From the NCBI GenBank assembly GCA_029204225.1, contig CM055097.1:13748721-13812720 (forward strand): a DNA stretch of 64,000 nt, given 5' to 3'. Under the pieces are notes generated by a model. That model saw nothing but the letters and a program-made list of their open reading frames with translations, was not told where the DNA came from and made no database searches. Each line of letters starts with the position of its first letter. The stretch's first letter is position 1. Source of the DNA: Diphasiastrum complanatum (taxonomy: Eukaryota > Streptophyta > Lycopodiopsida > Lycopodiales > Lycopodiaceae). Below are positions 58,301 to 64,000 of this stretch, in pieces. The position numbers and the translations under genes were made by a program.

Positions 58301-59745
58301 TGAACAAAAGAAGCCAGTAATTCAAGAAACAGCTCTTCAAAGACTAGTAATTACTCCATTGATAACTTGGGCACGCCGCTGGGCAATACTCTTTACTTTT
58401 TGGCAAGCTAAACAACCTTCACGGATTCGCTCAGTTCTGAACAATGTAAAAAATCTCTCCTTTGTCAAAATGTCGAAGCTCATTATCCCTGTTCTTGTAA
58501 AACAGTTTTTGCACTGCTGCTTTTTTATAGACTTCATCATGAATGACTCTGCCCTTAACCTCTGGAGAAGTGAGAGAAACTCAGTATGTTGGTCTTTGAA
58601 CAAATGTATGAAAGCTAATATGGACATATGTTTGTGCATGTGACCTCACCTACTGGGTACTATCCTTTACAAATTGTTGATGTCTATATATTCCCTCTAT
58701 CTTCTACATCTGATCCTGAAACTTACTTTTTTATACTGGATGACAATGCATATTGTGGAAGTAGTTTTTGGAGATTACAGGAACGCCTTGAGTTTTTTTT
58801 AGACCTGCATAACCAGTATCTGATTAGAAGATCCAGTTTGGTGAGGTTCATTGCTACTCTATGATGATATATTTGAAGTCTCCTGGATCAAACAATTCTT
58901 TTTTTTCAAATTAGCCCATGAGTTTTTTTGGTAGTCTTATGAGATCATTTGCTTGCATGACCAGGTAGTGGAGATAGTCTGAAAAGCGTAGGAACTGAGA
59001 CATATTGCAGAGTAGGCGTGCCAATGTCACTTTTAGAAAATGGATTGCAGTCATCCTGACACATTCTTCTTTCTCCTCTTTAACATGCTAAGTGTGGAGG
59101 CTTTCCTGGAGCATTCTTGTGAAATAGATCTTAAACTTTTTGGCTGTTGAAACACTAATTGGCAGACTGGCTTAACTAGTCCCATGGACAAGTCATTAAC
59201 TTAAGTGCTATCTTAATGTTTATTTTCTGAGCAGGTCTATGTGGATCGCACTAATGTGGATGACAACCTTGTGCAGTCAATTGTGACACCCGCTCAAGAA
59301 CCCAATGCTGCAGAAGTGTACTACAGGTTGGTAATATATCATGTCTTAAACTGTTTCCAAGTTTACCATATCAACTGTTTGTCACCTAACTAATGCAGTT
59401 ATTGATGTCTAGGAGGTCTTTTTGCATCATTGTCACTGAACCTCTCTTCTTTAGACGTCATGTTTTATAGTTATGACATAACTTCTGTGTATCAGGATGA
59501 TGACACAATTCCTTTCTCGACCATCAGATATAACCTTGAACAAGTTACTGGCTGAACTATCTTGTCCATTGATGCTGTTATGGGGAGATTTGGATCCATG
59601 GATGGGTGCAACAAAGGCCGAAAAAATCAAGCAATTGTATGACAAGACTCTGCTAGTTCGGTTGCAGGCTGGTCATTGTCCTCATGATGAAGCACCTAAG
59701 GAGGCCAATCAAGCTCTAGTTGATTGGATTTCCTCCCTTGTCTAA
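32225..59745 (+). CDS. Chloroplast-type alpha/beta hydrolase, seven exons, 27.5 kb
   Basis: Exons: 32225-32399, 41158-41268, 55420-55570, 55783-55953, 58202-58445, 59235-59326, 59496-59745; 1,194 coding bases, 397 residues. Every junction is GT-AG and in phase. Residues 1-58 are rich in Ser, Ala, Arg and Lys with few acids, like a chloroplast transit peptide. A hydrophobic stretch ending in CASALAE lies at about 71-86. The hydrolase domain runs from about 103: oxyanion-loop HGFG (136-139), nucleophile GNSIGG with Ser203, WGDLDPW with Asp348, and AGHCPHDE with His375, so the Ser-Asp-His triad is complete. Sequence and length resemble the Arabidopsis At4g36530-type alpha/beta hydrolases (from memory); the substrate is unknown. 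Introns 1 and 2 (8.8 and 14.2 kb) hold the transposons described here, yet no exon is damaged, so the gene is probably functional. Confidence 0.9.
32400..33734. other. Intron 1, left part, no element recognised
   Basis: No coding signal. TGGTATCAGTGAC at 32,944 resembles an LTR primer site only partly and has no LTR beside it. Confidence 0.45.
33735..36550 (-). pseudogene. hAT-2: decayed BED/hAT-type transposase, minus strand
   Basis: Pieces of a hAT transposase are readable on the minus strand: a proline/serine-rich region (35,277-34,563), the DUF659-like block around 34,490-34,105 ([58 protein letters not shown]), and [20 protein letters not shown] (34,010-33,940). The last block sits after an intron ending GTTTCAG (about 34,015) that intron-2 element 2 lacks. 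Stops and frame changes show it is dead; the dimerisation domain is absent. The upstream end (36,290-36,550) has AAACGCGTTT and GGTTCGAACC palindromes like subterminal repeats. It is a distinct family from the elements at 42.8-55.3 kb, but clearly related. Confidence 0.75.
36370..36550. repeat. GGTTCGAACC palindrome cluster at the hAT-2 end
   Basis: Variants of CCGGTTCGAACC and GGTTTGAACC recur at least five times in 180 bp. The arrangement parallels the GGTACCGCGG clusters of the other hAT family. The adjacent 36,290-36,366 (CAGAAACGCGTTTT…) matches 42,681-42,756. Confidence 0.65.
36571..39545 (+). pseudogene. Ty3/Gypsy gag-pol fragment in intron 1
   Basis: Gag begins at the ATG at 36,571; the capsid domain (36,807-37,241) has [37 protein letters not shown] and [14 protein letters not shown] zinc knuckle [14 protein letters not shown] (37,390-37,431) and a protease motif [12 protein letters not shown] (about 37,615-37,650) follow. 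RT spans 38,320-39,257: [19 protein letters not shown], then [15 protein letters not shown]-like, and FLEDILIYS, where the first Asp of xxDD has become Glu. Ends with [11 protein letters not shown] and RNase H ([15 protein letters not shown], 39,257-39,445). Integrase and LTRs are missing. Stops at about 36,781, 37,239, 37,737 and 38,484 and frame changes make it dead. Confidence 0.9.
39550..40560 (-). pseudogene. Unrecognised coiled-coil protein remnant
   Basis: Minus-strand frames from about 40,560 give [50 protein letters not shown], and after two stops [20 protein letters not shown]. Downstream, in shifted frames, are [15 protein letters not shown] and [18 protein letters not shown]. Heptad-like leucines suggest a coiled coil. 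It lies between the Gypsy fragment and exon 2. The family is not recognised; a retroelement gag or a host gene fragment are both possible. Confidence 0.4.
40616..40674 (+). repeat. (GA)n microsatellite
   Basis: About 29 uninterrupted GA units in intron 1. Confidence 0.95.
41158..41268 (+). CDS. Hydrolase exon 2
   Basis: Begins after CCCATTCAG and ends CAAAATG|GTATTT; 111 bases, phase 1 on both sides. It encodes [20 protein letters not shown], then [16 protein letters not shown]. This N-terminal part is poorly conserved between species, so support comes from splice signals, phase and position. Confidence 0.65.
41269..42680. other. Intron 2, left part, no element recognised
   Basis: T-rich, intron-like, with no domain on either strand. 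Confidence 0.5.
42681..42756. repeat. hAT-2-like terminal scrap
   Basis: TTTCTTTTT…TGCGATTCT, CAGAAACGCGTTTCTAGAAACG and CAGAAACGCATTT match the hAT-2 end at 36,290-36,366. It stands next to the AT microsatellite that received hAT element 1. Confidence 0.6.
42767..42834 (+). repeat. AT microsatellite, left target of the hAT array
   Basis: An almost pure TA/AT tract ending …ATAATAT directly before CATAG of element 1. Confidence 0.9.
42835..43543 (-). mobile_element. hAT element 1: 709-bp deletion derivative
   Basis: Begins CATAGGTGAGC and ends GGCACTATG, with AT repeats on both sides. It holds only the accessory-gene end of the family: a minus-strand coiled-coil ORF (from 43,078), its TATA-containing upstream region, and the GGTACC palindrome cluster (43,440-43,543). 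The transposase half is gone. After CATAGGT its left end differs from element 2, so an internal deletion just inside the left terminus, or a truncation that happens to abut CATAG, are both possible. Confidence 0.75.
42851..43078 (-). pseudogene. Accessory coiled-coil ORF, copy 1 (frameshifted)
   Basis: Minus frame [20 protein letters not shown], then [20 protein letters not shown]; the frame breaks near 42,940 and the conserved tail ([15 protein letters not shown]) appears in the next frame. Homologous to the ORFs at 48,813-49,178 and 54,083-54,349. Confidence 0.8.
43544..43599 (+). repeat. (AT)28 between hAT elements 1 and 2
   Basis: A pure 56-bp AT repeat, bounded by CTATG on the left and CATAG on the right. 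Confidence 0.95.
43600..43690. repeat. Left subterminal palindrome cluster of hAT element 2
   Basis: GGTACCGCGG and its variants (CCGCGGTAC, TACCGCGGGACC) occur about six times in 90 bp. Subterminal repeats of this kind are transposase binding sites in hAT elements such as Ac; that role here is inferred. Confidence 0.75.
43970..48289 (+). CDS. BED/hAT transposase with proline-rich AT-hook tail, four exons
   Basis: Exons 43970-45843, 45958-46303, 46397-46558, 46661-48289 join in phase across three small GT-AG introns (114, 93 and 102 bp): 4,011 bases, 1,336 residues. A BED-type zinc finger lies near the start (CRYC…LKGH, Cys33, Cys36, His50). A Pro/Ser-rich spacer (about 110-290) follows. The RNase-H-like core has [20 protein letters not shown] (Asp380), [12 protein letters not shown] (Asp443) and [12 protein letters not shown]. 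Exon 3 (741-794) is the hAT dimerisation signature CERNWSTW…HTRRRNRL. Exon 4 is a 542-residue extension with [14 protein letters not shown], long proline/alanine stretches and two AT-hook cores, RPGRPKG (about 1235) and RRGRPRR (about 1255), ending in an acidic tail. Such a tail is unusual for a hAT transposase. The third catalytic acidic residue was not assigned by eye. Confidence 0.9.
48290..48812. other. 3' regions between the two convergent hAT genes
   Basis: AT-richer spacer of about 520 bp between the transposase stop and the accessory-gene stop. It must hold both polyadenylation regions; AATAAA lies at 48,571-48,576 (plus). Confidence 0.5.
48813..49178 (-). CDS. hAT accessory gene: charged coiled-coil protein, copy 2 (intact)
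   Basis: Open minus-strand frame. The start at 49,178 ([20 protein letters not shown]) is chosen because it is conserved in the other two copies; an ATG at 49,220 would add 14 residues. The product is 121 residues, with a long helix [20 protein letters not shown], a proline spacer, [18 protein letters not shown], an Arg/Ala/Glu helix [20 protein letters not shown] and an acidic end EGEESVED. It has no similarity I recognise. It converges on the transposase gene, as the second gene of Mutator does. Conservation of the reading frame in three copies argues that it is a real protein. Confidence 0.8.
   Translation of the reverse strand: MAERIPPKPEGEARRKLEEDIRRHNERHRKQEADIREMLRQTRQRNPEPEPPAPAVDPVPAVEVDLDEQIGMNFTRRQLIMVRERAARRRANQEAARANREAEQERQNNAPDEGEESVEDQ
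49351..49360 (-). promoter_or_regulatory. TATA box of the accessory gene
   Basis: Minus strand GGATAAATAG, about 130-170 bp before the start codon. The equivalent TATA-like box recurs at the same place in copy 1 (near 43,200) and copy 3 (near 54,570). Between it and the ORF are degenerate CCTCTCACAGCC repeats. Confidence 0.6.
49728..49829. repeat. Right subterminal palindrome cluster of hAT element 2
   Basis: Seven or so GGTACC-centred words (GGTACCGCCC, GGCGGTACC, GGTACCGGCGGTACC) lie in 100 bp before the terminal CTATG. The same cluster is found at 43,440-43,543 and 55,200-55,277. Confidence 0.8.
49830..49837 (+). repeat. Shared 8-bp target-site duplication between hAT elements 2 and 3
   Basis: The junction reads ACTATG-ATATATAT-CATAG: exactly eight bases separate the right end of element 2 from the left end of element 3. 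Confidence 0.9.
50216..53590 (+). pseudogene. hAT transposase, copy 3, inactivated
   Basis: Homologous to the transposase of element 2 throughout. Lesions: TGA at 50,444-50,446 where copy 2 has CGA (a CpG transition); a one-base loss near 51,027; a 10-base-scale loss near 51,460; loss of about 33 bp near 51,690; TAG at 51,922-51,924; a small deletion near 52,290. A large deletion near 52,520 joins the start of intron 2 to the middle of exon 4, removing exon 3 with the dimerisation signature. The C-terminal part (52,604-53,590) stays open for 328 codons and keeps both AT-hooks (RPGRPKG, RGRPRR). Confidence 0.9.
54083..54349 (-). CDS. hAT accessory gene, copy 3 (open, shortened)
   Basis: Open frame of 88 residues: [40 protein letters not shown], a proline spacer, [13 protein letters not shown] and the acidic end EGEESVED. 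Compared with copy 2 it lacks, in frame, the Arg/Ala/Glu helix (about 34 residues). Both ends are conserved although the transposase of the same element is dead. Confidence 0.75.
   Translation of the reverse strand: MAERISPTPEGEARRKLEEDVRRHNERHRKQEADIAEMLRHARQKNPEPEHPAPPVPPAPAVELDLDEQIEMNFTWAPDEGEESVEDP
54690..55060 (+). repeat. Local repeats of about 84 bp near the right end of hAT element 3
   Basis: The block GTGCCCATGTGACGGTGTAC … CCGTGGTCTGCTCCCCCATA occurs about three times. The SINE interrupts the first and second units. Confidence 0.8.
54787..54867 (+). mobile_element. tRNA-derived SINE (short) with 11-bp duplication
   Basis: 81 bp with a pol III A box TGGCTCAACTGG (54,794-54,805) and B box GGTTCGAGCC (54,838-54,847), spaced as in a tRNA. 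It is flanked by CATAGTGCCCA at 54,776-54,786 and 54,868-54,878. Only the tRNA-like head and a few tail bases are present, so it is either a truncated SINE or a retroposed tRNA-like RNA. Confidence 0.8.
55278..55305 (+). repeat. AT microsatellite, right border of the hAT array
   Basis: A pure AT tract after the right terminus of element 3; intron sequence resumes with GATTTTCAG. Confidence 0.9.
55420..55953 (+). CDS. Hydrolase exons 3 and 4
   Basis: Exon 3 (55,420-55,570) carries [20 protein letters not shown] and [10 protein letters not shown]; exon 4 (55,783-55,953) carries [25 protein letters not shown] and AVLVGN. The 212-bp intron between them is normal in size. Exon 4 ends with AG, the first two bases of the catalytic serine codon. 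The exon 3 acceptor lies only 142 bp from the right end of hAT element 3. Confidence 0.93.
55954..56750. other. Intron 4, left part
   Basis: No domain recognised. A short direct repeat (GGAAAGCACTTTTTAGCATT, twice near 56,552-56,602) is present. Confidence 0.5.
56750..57340 (+). pseudogene. Gypsy integrase fragment in intron 4
   Basis: Plus-strand pieces in shifted frames: [33 protein letters not shown] (the [12 protein letters not shown] block of Gypsy integrases, including the second catalytic Asp region) at 56,755-56,855, then near 57,170-57,290 a [18 protein letters not shown] and [17 protein letters not shown] segment matching the end of the integrase. Heavily decayed. Confidence 0.7.
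57341..58201. other. Intron 4, right part, nothing recognised
   Basis: No coding signal; ends in GTTTGCAG, the exon 5 acceptor. Confidence 0.5.
58202..59745 (+). CDS. Hydrolase exons 5 to 7
   Basis: Exon 5 (58,202-58,445) begins with T, completing Ser203, followed by [16 protein letters not shown] and [14 protein letters not shown]. Exon 6 (59,235-59,326) carries [16 protein letters not shown] and PNAAEVYY. Exon 7 (59,496-59,745) carries the Asp and His of the triad ([21 protein letters not shown]) and the TAA stop. Confidence 0.93.
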
Positions 59746-61499
59746 AATGAGGTTATGGCTGTGTAGTACTGCAGCTAGAATCACTAATCACCAGAAGTTA
59801 TATTCTGAAAATGCAAAATATTAAAGTATTTGGTATGGTGCGTCTGTACTTCGCAGAACTTTTTGCTCTTAAACAGCTTGTTGATGACTTAATGTAAGTT
59901 CTGGATGATTGTTTCGCTGCTCAAAAGAGGTATGATTCTTTTTGTATTCAGTCAGAATGATGTCACTTATGACATCGGGATGACGAAACCTTTAAACTGC
60001 ATACTGTTTCCCTGGTGTTGGATGTTATGTTTCACATCGGTATCTAACCTATGTAAAGTAAACCTACATCCCTTCTTGCGTTTATTAACACTCACAAAAA
60101 CATTTGAAATTCACTGAAGTTTAAGACTCCAAGCCACATTGATATTGCCATCGAAAATAGTTTCGTATATTTTGGCATTTGAGTTTTTTTTAAATTCTCA
60201 AAGGAATCTATTAAGAGACTCTAGCAGATTCAACTCAAACCCTACGTCGAGCAAGAGCAAAATATGGAGAGTAATTCTCTTAAGAAAAGAATGCTCAAGA
60301 GAGAGTTCAGATTTGAAGAGTCCTACTTGCATAAGGGAATATTCGTTTACTATTCAAGACTCGGACAAGCAATTTCTACAAGCCTAGGTTGCATGAGTTT
60401 ATAGGATTCTATTGACTGCTGCTAGTTATTACCATCATTATAATACCCCACGACATAATAACCATCATACTTTGGTGATGAACAAACAAGACTTTGACAC
60501 AACAATGTGACCATCAAACTCTAGTTTCAATTGGATTTACTTTTATGTTCTCTCATGCCAACAAGGGAATAAACTGCTCAAGTTTCTTTGAGAAAAGTGC
60601 ATAGTTATTCATAAGACAAAGCTTCCCTAAAAATCACTAAGCTAGTCGTTCATTGAAACGGGGCAAAAACGTTAAGTTGTTCTAAGCTCCTTGCGTTTCT
60701 TTCAAACACAAGTCAATTGTATGATGCTATATGGATAGGGGTTCAGGCCACTAATTGTCTAAGGGTTGACTAGGGACTCCTGCCTCCCTCACAAGAACTT
60801 TCATGGTTATGCCTCATCTACCTCAGTTGTGCTATTTCATTTTACCAGATTTTACTAGGCAGACTTAGTAGTAAGTTTGTAAAAGTTTCTCACTTTCACT
60901 AGTCTTAAATTACAAAAGTTGTACCTCTATTTCTCTTTTACCACACCTTGTCTTATTTCCACATTTAAAGGTCTATTTGAAATTTATGAACCAAAATAAT
61001 GGGTCTTTAGAAGAGGCACATTGTGGAAAATAATGTGGAGTCCTCTTGTCGAGCTGTGCTAGTGGTGAGATGAGAGGACGAGCCTTTATTTCCTACATCA
61101 TGTCAATAAATACACATTATCACACATAATGTGTATTGCAAAAATCTACCTTAAGGTGTGTCCATTAGAGAACTGAATTTTTTGGTTCCATCTAAGAGAG
61201 TTTCAAATTGCATCCATGAGGCTTCCCATTTTTCAAGGCTAAAAATTACAGACAACCAAATTTGTGGCACAAAATCAAATTTCGTTATTATGTGATTGAT
61301 AGTGGGGGTCTCCAAACTCAATCTAATCATCCATTCATGTTAGAGATGAGTTAGCACATGTTAAAATATCATATACGCTCTCATGATGAGTCTTTACATA
61401 GTATGCGAACAAGAAGCTTTTGAGATTGACACACGCTAACTCTAGAAAGATTTCAACTCATTGATGCCCTCGGGCCTCCATAATTTGCTAGTAAAAATT
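59746..61499. other. 3' flank of the hydrolase gene, nothing recognised
   Basis: No clear polyadenylation signal was assigned. No domain in the open frames at 59,905-60,117 and 60,139-60,387. Confidence 0.45.
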
Positions 61500-63190
61500 T
61501 TGTGCATTTTGCGAGTTTCTCGTTGTCCATGATTCCACAAAAAGGTTGCACATGGTGCCACTACATGATGTGGTCTAGTAGAAATGAAATGAGCCACTTA
61601 GTGCACCTATCCACCACCACAAAACACTATTAACCATCTTTTGTAAGGTTAACAGTGTTTCTCCCTCTATGAGACACCAACAAATGATTCCATCCCTCCC
61701 TTTTTTATATAGTTGTCCTGCAATGAGGGTGTAGGGAACGGATTTGTAAATCAAGGCATGTTGAACAGGTTTAGGTACATTGGAATCAATTTGGCCTATA
61801 GTAAGATATTCAGTGATTTCGTGGGCCCAAACTTGGGTGTAGTCCACCTGAAATAAGATGGCATCAGGAAGGTCATCATTTACACCTTCTGTTGGTTTGT
61901 CATTGCTAGGGATTCGTGAAAGATGATCAGCTAAAAAATGTTGCTAACCACTTTTAACAACAACACGAAACTCAAATTCTTGAAGTAACAACAACCAGCA
62001 TGCTATGTGTCTAGTGGTGCATGTCTTGTTCAGAAGATTAAATAACGCCTAATGATCGGTATAAAACGCAAAGGATTTTCCTAAAAGATAACGACGAAAC
62101 TTTTGAACTGCATACACCATAGCAAGTGCTTCCCTCTCGGTAGTGGTATAATTCATCTCGGCTGGAATTAGTTTTCTACTTAAGAATCAGATAGGATAAT
62201 CCTTGGAATTTACACCAGGTTGCGTCAAGACAGTGCCAACAATGGCATACTTGGAAACATCCGTGTGCACATGGAATTTCTTGGAATAATCGGGTGCTCA
62301 CAAATGGGGGCACTGGCTAGAGCATCTTTGAGGTCTTTAAATGCATGGCCATGCTCTTCTACCCATTTTGGATCTACAGTTAATTGGTACATCCAATGTG
62401 TCTTACCTGCAAAGTCATGTACGTGACAACGATAGTAAATTGCATGGCCCATAAAGATCGGGACCTCACGCACGGTTCTAGGTGCTAGCATCTCTACAAT
62501 TACTTGAATCTTTTTGGGATCAATAGCAATTCCATTCCAGGATATGATGTGTCCAAGAACGGCACCATGAGTAACCCAGATCTGGCATTTCTCAGGATTA
62601 AGAGAGATACCATACCTTTGGCACTGAATGTATATTTTTTCAAGTAAGTGAACTCCTAGGTCACCTAAATAGACTTCTAGCGTATCTCCTATCAAGTCCG
62701 TGAAGGTTGCTTGCATGACATGTTGGAAGGTACTAGGAGCGTTACATAATCCAAAAGACATAACCTTCCAACAAAATGTTCCCCATTCCGTGGCAAAAGC
62801 AGTTTTGTATTGATCTTCAAGCGCTATTTCTATCATGTTGTAACCGCTAAAGCCATCTAAAAAGGAATAAGCCTCATCCCCAGCCAAATTCTCTAATGTG
62901 GCTTCTCCGAATGGAATGGAAAAATGGTCACTTTTAGTGACCGCATTAAGCTTCTTAAAGTCGACACAAATTCAAAGCTTCCCATTCTTCTTAGTACAAT
63001 TACGATGGGCAACACCCATTCCATATGTTCAACCTCATAGATGAACCTGGCCTCCAGTAGGCATTGTAATTCTTCCTTAATCTTGGCACAGTATATGGGA
63101 TTACATATATCTGGAACTAGATAATCGATATATTCTAGCTAATTGATTATTCCATCCAGAACAACTGTGTGAAACACGATGGATTAGCAT
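61500..63190 (-). pseudogene. Ty3/Gypsy pol (RT, RNase H, integrase start), minus strand
   Basis: Starts at about 63,190 with IKEELQCLLEARFIYEVEHM, then the main open frame 62,887-62,225: AYSFLDGFSGYNMIEIALED, KTAFATEWGTFCWKVMSFGL, and VYLGDLGVHLLEK, where the YLDD catalytic box has become YLGD. RNase H follows: EMNYTTTEREALAMVYAVQK and FAFYTDH, then a tail leading to the integrase zinc-binding region (PYTLIAGQLYKKGRDGIICW) near 61,750-61,680. Stops between RT blocks and the D-to-G change show it is dead. Similar in type to the fragment at 4.4-5.1 kb. Confidence 0.88.
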
Positions 63191-63219
63191 CCATGCTCAA
63201 AAAGTCCACAAACGTCGAC

Positions 63220-63470
63220 AGAATGCATGACATGATCGTTCATTAAAACTCAACGAGTTCTAGATCGGAGATAAGGTCCTCCTATACCAAGACAAAGCAA
63301 AAAAGGGCAAAATAAAGTTTTCCGGACAAGGGCCATATGTAATTCAAAAAATATTTGCCTCTGAATATGTACAACTCCAAACCTTACAAGGTGATAGTTT
63401 AGACATTGTGGTTAATGGAAGCAAATTTAGGAAATATTACGAACCCTATCTTTATCTTGATATGTACTAA
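63220..63470 (+). pseudogene. Gypsy integrase C-terminal fragment, plus strand
   Basis: A frame reads IGDKVLLYQDKAKKGKIKFS, GQGPYVIQKIFASEYVQLQT and DIVVNGSKFRKYYEPYL, the GDxVLL…GPY.V…VNG…Y pattern that closes plant Gypsy integrases. It lies head-on against the minus-strand Gypsy pol, so it belongs to another insertion. Confidence 0.75.
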
Positions 63471-64000
63471 CTTGATTTAATTTCCTATTTATTGTTTTTC
63501 TATTGTTACTTTTTGCTTACTTCATGCTTGCCATTTTGAAACTTTTGGTATGTTTCTTTGTTCTGAACATCAAGATATCATTAGCTTAGTGATTCAATTA
63601 GTCTTTTTCTATGCAACCACAAGATTTCATTCTTTTTTTATATTTTTGATAAAAAATAATACCAGACAGAATTTGCCTAGACCAATTTCACTGTGTACAA
63701 TTCATATGTCACCTTCGCGAATTCTAGTATAGAGTCATGCATTTCAGAAATAGAAAAATCAATTATTTCTCTTCAGATCCTCATTGACAAAATCCGCAGA
63801 CAATTTGCTGAGCCTCAGAACGTGATGCACGATTTCTCTGTCACATCCGGGAATTGTGATCACTTCATTTTTGTACTATAAGAGACCCTTTAGGCTTCCC
63901 CATGATCTCACCACCTGAGAATCTGCACCATGGAAATTCTAACACCTGTGCCAAGCCTAGACTCCTGCAAATACAGCCAACTACATGAAAGCTATAGGAA
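63471..64000. other. Right edge, nothing recognised
   Basis: Possibly LTR or flank of the preceding Gypsy fragment; no boundary could be set. Confidence 0.35.

Overview
The window is nuclear DNA from a land plant with a large, repeat-rich genome. It has one dispersed spliceosomal gene for a chloroplast-type alpha/beta hydrolase, with introns up to 14 kb, set among Copia, Gypsy, LINE, SINE and hAT debris. A gymnosperm (conifer-like) genome fits best, but this is inference; a fern or other large plant genome is not excluded. Nothing looks bacterial, organellar or viral in the ordinary sense.

Layout. 1-1422: 5' end of a minus-strand LTR retrotransposon (gag start, initiator-Met primer site, LTR). 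1.4-4.4 kb: AT-rich, featureless. 4.4-7.8 kb: a broken Gypsy reverse transcriptase abutting a minus-strand endonuclease fragment, then an unrecognised minus-strand coding island. 7.8-13.0 kb: Copia scraps, two arrays of a TTCGCGA-type motif, the terminal exon of a nodulin-like transporter (frameshifted), and a deleted Copia element with an intact 3' LTR. 13.7-14.1 kb: a small putative spliced gene. 14.1-17.2 kb: two arrays of a GAGACTCGAAA-type motif, the second fused to a leucine-rich-repeat pseudogene. 20.9-28.0 kb: one minus-strand LINE bounded by a perfect 14-bp target-site duplication and torn open by two Copia fragments. 29.5-30.6 kb: unknown ORFs and a 305-bp tandem duplication.

32,225-59,745 is the hydrolase gene: seven exons, 397 codons, every splice phase consistent. 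The catalytic Ser codon is split by intron 4. Intron 1 holds a decayed minus-strand hAT (hAT-2), a Gypsy gag-pol fragment and an unknown coiled-coil remnant. Intron 2 (14.2 kb) is mostly a head-to-tail array of three related hAT elements.

This array is the most interesting object in the window. Elements begin CATAG, end CTATG, and sit in (AT)n tracts; the junction between the two large copies is exactly one 8-bp ATATATAT. The middle copy (43,600-49,829) looks intact. It has a four-exon, 1,336-residue BED/hAT transposase with a 540-residue proline-rich tail carrying two AT-hooks, and a second, convergent gene for a short charged coiled-coil protein. The small gene is recognisable in all three copies and still open in the copy whose transposase is dead. 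The termini carry clustered GGTACC/CCGCGG palindromes. A tRNA-type SINE with an 11-bp duplication sits in the third copy.

59.7-64 kb: downstream flank, a minus-strand Gypsy pol with a mutated active site, and a plus-strand Gypsy integrase tail.
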